Below are positions 6,097-9,518 of a DNA stretch of 9,518 nt, piece after piece. Position numbers and translations under genes: made by a program. The notes beneath the pieces were generated by a model. The model ran no database searches, was not told the DNA's origin, and saw nothing but the letters and a program-made list of their open reading frames with translations. Source of the stretch: UMGS1307 sp964523005 (GTDB lineage Bacteria; Bacillota; Clostridia; Oscillospirales; CAG-382); contig CAZFZL010000057.1 in the NCBI GenBank assembly GCA_964523005.1, positions 1 through 9,518 of the forward strand. The letters are read 5' to 3'. Within the stretch, counting starts at the first letter, position 1. Every line of letters begins with the position of its first letter.

Positions 6097-9027
6097 ATGC
6101 GGAACGATAAAAACAAAGATAATAAAAACGCTCCGCTCGAGCCGGAGAAAAATTTCCGTATAAGGACAGTCACTCCGGCGCTCGGCTTCGGAGAAGGCGA
6201 CGATTCTGAGTTTGATCCTTCGCGGATGCACTCGTATGAGGTCGCGAAGCATTTCGGGACAGACATTTCGACGGGGCTGGACGAATATGCAGTAAAAAGC
6301 GCACGCAGAAAATACGGAACAAATGAGCTGTACGCATACATGAAGCTCTCGTTTTTCCACAGTATGCGCACGCAGCTCTCCGGGCTTATCGGGCTGCTGC
6401 TTGCGCTGATGTGCCTGGTAATGTATATGTTCAACGGCTCGCTCGTCTATGTATGCTTCACTGCATTCATCGTTCTCAACGCCGTATTCAACGCCTCTCT
6501 TGAACATGTTTCTTCCTCATCGCTCGAAACTGTCATGAAGACATCGTCTATGAGAGCAACTGTCTTACGCGCCGGCAAATCACGGATCGCTGACAGCCGC
6601 GCACTCGTGCCCGGAGATATCATCATGCTCGAGCGCGGTACTGTCGTACCCGCCGACGCAAGACTTCTCGAATCAAATAAGCTCACCGTGCTCGAGACGC
6701 CGCTGACAGGCGATGCTGAGCCGGCATATAAAAACAGTATTCATATAAACAGACGTAAGGAAAATAAGTTTTCTCGCAACATGGTCTACGGCGGAACGAT
6801 CGTCACCTCCGGCAACGGAACGGCTATCGTCACGGCGACCGGACGCTCGCTGCTCATACGCGCGGGCGAGAGAAAGAACAAAGAGCGCCGTCCGCAGCTG
6901 CTCGAATACGTTTTTCAGACGTCGCGTCGCGTTATGCTAAGCGCGATCACGTTTTGCTTCTGTGCAGTATTTGTCGGCGCGGTATGCAGGGCGGACATCG
7001 TGGAGCTGTTCATGCTTTCGCTCGCGTCGTGCTATGTAACTATGACCGATACGCTTGGTTCTCTTTGCACCGCCGTTCTGGTCAGCGGCACGGCTTCGAT
7101 GATCTCCGACGGCGCGGCAGTAAGAAATCTTGACTGCATACAGCCGCTTTGCGAGACTGATACGATAATGTGCGACGGAGCAAACGCCTTCCCTGTCAGA
7201 CGGATGCGCGTGGAGAGTGCGTTCGCCGGATTTCACCGCTATACTGTTACACGCAACAACCGCGAAGGCATCGGAAGACTGCTCGCCTATTCCCTCGCCT
7301 GCTCTGACGTAAAGCTCGAATACACAACACAAAAGGACAGAAAAAAACGCAAGCCGCATTATGTCGGCACTAAAAAAGACATAGCGCTCGCACGCGCCTG
7401 CCGCGAGATGGGGATCTCGCTCGACGCGGTGCGCGAGGTGTTTTTCAGGATAGAAAGCGAATACGGCGCCGACAACGAGCTGACGCGCGCACTCGTGCTC
7501 AACGAAGGAAAGACGCTCGTTATAGAAAAAGGAGCGCCGGAGGAGATACTCAGACGCTGCTCGACTTACGAGCAGTCGGGGACGGCGTTCCCTCTCGTCG
7601 AAAACGCGCGCAACAGATTTCTCGACGAAGCACAGGATATAGCCGACAAAAGCCAGCATGTAATGGCTCTCGCCTTTAAAACAGTAAAATGCGACAACCT
7701 CGCAGCCGTCGAAACAAACGACGGGCTCACCTTTATAGGGCTGCTCGGGCTGTATACGTCCATTGAGCTCAATGCCGCAAGTGCCGTATATCAATGCAAC
7801 CGTGCTTCGATCGCTCCGCTCGTGCGCACCGATGCACCGTACGCGACGGCAGTTGCGCTCGCACGCAACGCCGGGATAATAGCAAACGAACAACAGGCCG
7901 TCACGGGAGAGGATATCCTCTCTGCCGAGCCGGGACTTTATATAGCGGACAGCCCGAATTACAGGCTGTTCATCAATGTTTCCCGTGAGCAGTGGGAACA
8001 GGTTGAACGCATAAGGCTCAACAACGGCGCCCATATCGCGTTTGAAGCGCTGTCGCTCGACGATCTTGAGCAGATGGCAGCAGCCGACGTATCGTTCGTT
8101 CCTGCCGACGCCGGCAGCGAAACGCTTCGTCAATGCGCGGATGTCGTGCTGCGGCACGACGGCTTCAACGTAATAACGGCACTGATGTGCAAGGCGCGTC
8201 TGATATACAAACGAATCCACAGCGCACTGCAGTTTTCGATCGTTGCCTTCGCCGCTTATGCGGCGGCAATCATTTTCTGTACACTTGCCGGGCTGCCGAT
8301 ACCGTTCGGCATCCAGCACATACTGCTATGCGGCGGTATCGTAAATATGGCGGTCATGCTTTCGCTCGCATACGCGCCCACCCGGCGCAAGATTCTCTCG
8401 GACAAGCTGCCCTCATATGGAAAAAAACCGAAATTCACCGATCTTATCACACCGCTTCTATACGGAGTGGGTGCTGCGGCGGTAATGATCATATCATATA
8501 CACTCGGTGCTCCCGGAGGAACGGAATGCGCGCTTTCGATGTCGTTCGTATCAATGAATGCCTGTCTGGTGCTGTATTCCTTCATCGATCTGAAGAGCGA
8601 AGGCTCACTCGGAAGCGGTGCCTGGAAAAACGCGCTGATACCCGTTTCAGCTCTGTGCACTGCTGCACTTACGACGCTTGTGCTTTACACGAAAACTGCC
8701 TGCTCCTTCTTCGGGTTTGCTCGCCTTTCATGGAAACATATACTGCTTTGCCTTGTACTTTCCGTTACGGAGCTGCTGATACTGTACGGCGTTCGTATGG
8801 TGTTGTATCTCATAAACACAAGGCAAAGCGAAAAAAGGCGTGAAAAGCTGTTCGGGTTCAGAAGCGATGAAAAAGATGAACTTGATGACGACGATGACGA
8901 TGATGATATGGAAGAACCGTCTGACGCAGCAGAACGCGCCGCAAACATCGATTTTTTAATGTACAGCGATAAAAACGCCGGTGAAGAAGATGAAGCCGGT
9001 TGCAATGACACTGACGAAGATAAATAA
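6097..9027 (+). CDS. P-type (P2-like) cation ATPase homologue lacking catalytic motifs: predicted pseudo-pump
   Basis: This encodes 976 residues in one open frame. Fold markers are present in order: a cation-ATPase N-terminal segment (about 45-90, GLDEYAVKSARRKYGTNEL), M1-M2 (about 94-132), an A domain with LVPGDIIMLERGTVVPADARL and later YGGTIV, M3-M4 (about 279-332), a P domain, an N domain with KGAPE (478-482), and M5-M10 (about 712-906). The catalytic signatures are replaced: TGES by TGDA (204-207), PEGL by TDTL (317-320), DKTGT by DGANA (360-364, Asp kept), DPPR by TSIE (554-557), TGD by RTD (577-579) and GDGVND by ALSLDD (651-656). In M5/M6, positions matching SERCA Asn768, Glu771, Asn796 and Asp800 read Phe718, Tyr721, Gly746 and Asn750 in my alignment by eye. 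The C-terminal tail (909-976) is very acidic. ATP-driven transport is therefore unlikely. A regulatory or scaffolding membrane role is possible, but the substrate and partners are unknown. GGGA lies five bases before the start. Confidence 0.88.
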   Translation: MRNDKNKDNKNAPLEPEKNFRIRTVTPALGFGEGDDSEFDPSRMHSYEVAKHFGTDISTGLDEYAVKSARRKYGTNELYAYMKLSFFHSMRTQLSGLIGLLLALMCLVMYMFNGSLVYVCFTAFIVLNAVFNASLEHVSSSSLETVMKTSSMRATVLRAGKSRIADSRALVPGDIIMLERGTVVPADARLLESNKLTVLETPLTGDAEPAYKNSIHINRRKENKFSRNMVYGGTIVTSGNGTAIVTATGRSLLIRAGERKNKERRPQLLEYVFQTSRRVMLSAITFCFCAVFVGAVCRADIVELFMLSLASCYVTMTDTLGSLCTAVLVSGTASMISDGAAVRNLDCIQPLCETDTIMCDGANAFPVRRMRVESAFAGFHRYTVTRNNREGIGRLLAYSLACSDVKLEYTTQKDRKKRKPHYVGTKKDIALARACREMGISLDAVREVFFRIESEYGADNELTRALVLNEGKTLVIEKGAPEEILRRCSTYEQSGTAFPLVENARNRFLDEAQDIADKSQHVMALAFKTVKCDNLAAVETNDGLTFIGLLGLYTSIELNAASAVYQCNRASIAPLVRTDAPYATAVALARNAGIIANEQQAVTGEDILSAEPGLYIADSPNYRLFINVSREQWEQVERIRLNNGAHIAFEALSLDDLEQMAAADVSFVPADAGSETLRQCADVVLRHDGFNVITALMCKARLIYKRIHSALQFSIVAFAAYAAAIIFCTLAGLPIPFGIQHILLCGGIVNMAVMLSLAYAPTRRKILSDKLPSYGKKPKFTDLITPLLYGVGAAAVMIISYTLGAPGGTECALSMSFVSMNACLVLYSFIDLKSEGSLGSGAWKNALIPVSALCTAALTTLVLYTKTACSFFGFARLSWKHILLCLVLSVTELLILYGVRMVLYLINTRQSEKRREKLFGFRSDEKDELDDDDDDDDMEEPSDAAERAANIDFLMYSDKNAGEEDEAGCNDTDEDK

Positions 9028-9036
9028 CACTACGAA

Positions 9037-9043
9037 AAGAGGA
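9037..9043 (+). promoter_or_regulatory. Shine-Dalgarno sequence favouring the TTG start of the PHP gene
   Basis: AAGAGGA ends nine bases before TTG 9053. It is the best ribosome-binding match near this gene and makes the rare TTG start more plausible than ATG 9005, whose upstream region (GATGAAGCCGGTTGC) matches poorly. Confidence 0.5.
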
Positions 9044-9052
9044 ACCTTCCCT

Positions 9053-9518
9053 TTGTATCTTGCAGATTCACACACGCATACCGCGTTTTCACATGACGCG
9101 GCGGAATTTAAAACCACTCATCTCGCTAACTGCCGCGCAGCAGTGGACGCCGGGATGAACTATATTGCCTTTACAGAGCATTACGATGTGGACGATATCT
9201 CACTCGGAAGATATCCAAAGACAGATGTTGACGGATGTCTCAAGGCTGCAAACGAAGCGATAGAACAATTTTCCGGAAAGCTCACCGCAGTATTCGGAAT
9301 AGAGCTCGGAGATCCTATTATGAGACCGGACGACGCGTTTGAGCTGCTCGGAAAATACAATTTCGGGTTCGTGATAGGCTCAGTCCACTCATCGCGCAGA
9401 GATCATGATTTTTTCAACATTGATTTTTCACAGATGAGTGACGATTATCTCAGACTGCTTTGGGATGAGTATCTCGAAGACCTGATTACGCACGCAAAAT
9501 GGGCTGTAAAAGACGGCG
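9053..9518 (+). CDS. PHP-family phosphoesterase, likely histidinol-phosphatase (3' truncated by window edge)
   Basis: The first 155 residues are visible and the gene runs off the window. The PHP metal-binding signature is clear: DSHTHTAFSHD near the N-terminus (His7, His9, His14, Asp15), FTEHYD (Glu42, His43), GIELGDP (Glu84) and IGSVHSS (His112). The family hydrolyses phosphoesters with a di- or trinuclear metal centre. Proteins with this SHTHTxFSHD plus E-L-G and GSVH pattern are usually HisK-type histidinol-phosphatases (histidine biosynthesis, EC 3.1.3.15). Substrate cannot be fixed from half a gene with no his genes in view, so I leave the symbol empty. Start choice: the TTG at 9053 has AAAAGAGGA about 9 nt upstream and places HxH at residues 7-9 as usual. 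An in-frame ATG at 9005 would add 16 residues, overlap the previous gene and has only a weak ribosome-binding site. Confidence 0.82.
   Translation, partial: MYLADSHTHTAFSHDAAEFKTTHLANCRAAVDAGMNYIAFTEHYDVDDISLGRYPKTDVDGCLKAANEAIEQFSGKLTAVFGIELGDPIMRPDDAFELLGKYNFGFVIGSVHSSRRDHDFFNIDFSQMSDDYLRLLWDEYLEDLITHAKWAVKDG

Noticed and set aside
6937..8319. A 460-codon open frame on the minus strand, antisense to the P-type ATPase homologue
   Set aside because: Its codons are exactly in register with those of the sense gene, so its stops would need TTA, CTA or TCA codons in the sense frame. These are rare here by codon preference. The translated product is rich in Arg, Cys and His, with no recognisable domain, and there is no leader or ribosome-binding site.
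8133..8843. A 236-codon plus-strand frame inside the P-type ATPase homologue
   Set aside because: Alternative frame of the real gene; very Arg/His/Cys-rich product. The membrane segments and P-ATPase C-terminal pattern continue in the annotated frame, so it is not evidence of a frameshift.

Overview
The window looks like a chromosomal housekeeping-type region from a Gram-positive clostridial bacterium (Firmicutes/Bacillota, class Clostridia, plausibly an uncultured gut Oscillospirales-like lineage). This placement is an inference. It rests on the ecfT-truA pair, a ClpE-type Clp ATPase with an N-terminal zinc finger, a DUF5711-like beta-propeller protein, a CvpA-family protein and heavy use of ATA (Ile) and CGC codons at roughly balanced GC. 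All seven genes lie on the plus strand with short gaps (overlap of 4 to about 59 nt), so the region reads as one co-directional block. I see no tRNA, rRNA, CRISPR array, insertion sequence or convincing intrinsic terminator.

Layout. 1-407 is the C-terminal half of EcfT, the membrane coupling subunit of an ECF vitamin/metal importer. It overlaps truA (404-1141, tRNA pseudouridine synthase) by an ATGA junction. Then come a membrane-anchored beta-propeller-like protein (1156-2385, probably DUF5711), a CvpA-family membrane protein (2445-3155), the phosphatidylglycerophosphate synthase PgsA (3206-3769), a ClpE-type AAA+ unfoldase (3813-6071), a 976-residue P-type ATPase homologue (6097-9027) and the start of a PHP-family phosphoesterase resembling histidinol phosphatase (9053 to the window edge).

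The most unusual item is the P-type ATPase homologue. Its overall architecture is intact: cation-ATPase N-terminal segment, A domain, N domain with KGAPE, P domain and about ten membrane segments. Yet nearly every catalytic signature is replaced: TGES to TGDA, PEGL to TDTL, DKTGT to DGANA, DPPR to TSIE, TGD to RTD and GDGxND to ALSLDD. The membrane carboxylate/amide ion ligands are gone as well. The frame is open throughout, so it looks like a maintained pseudo-pump rather than a decaying gene. It ends in an acidic tail with eight consecutive Asp.

A second unusual feature is in the leaders of cvpA and pgsA. In both, a good Shine-Dalgarno sequence lies 31-40 nt upstream of the start codon and a perfect inverted repeat fills most of the space between. 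A hairpin could bring the ribosome-binding site close to the start. The neighbourhood combines tRNA modification, envelope/phospholipid synthesis and protein quality control; no single pathway obviously links all of these genes.
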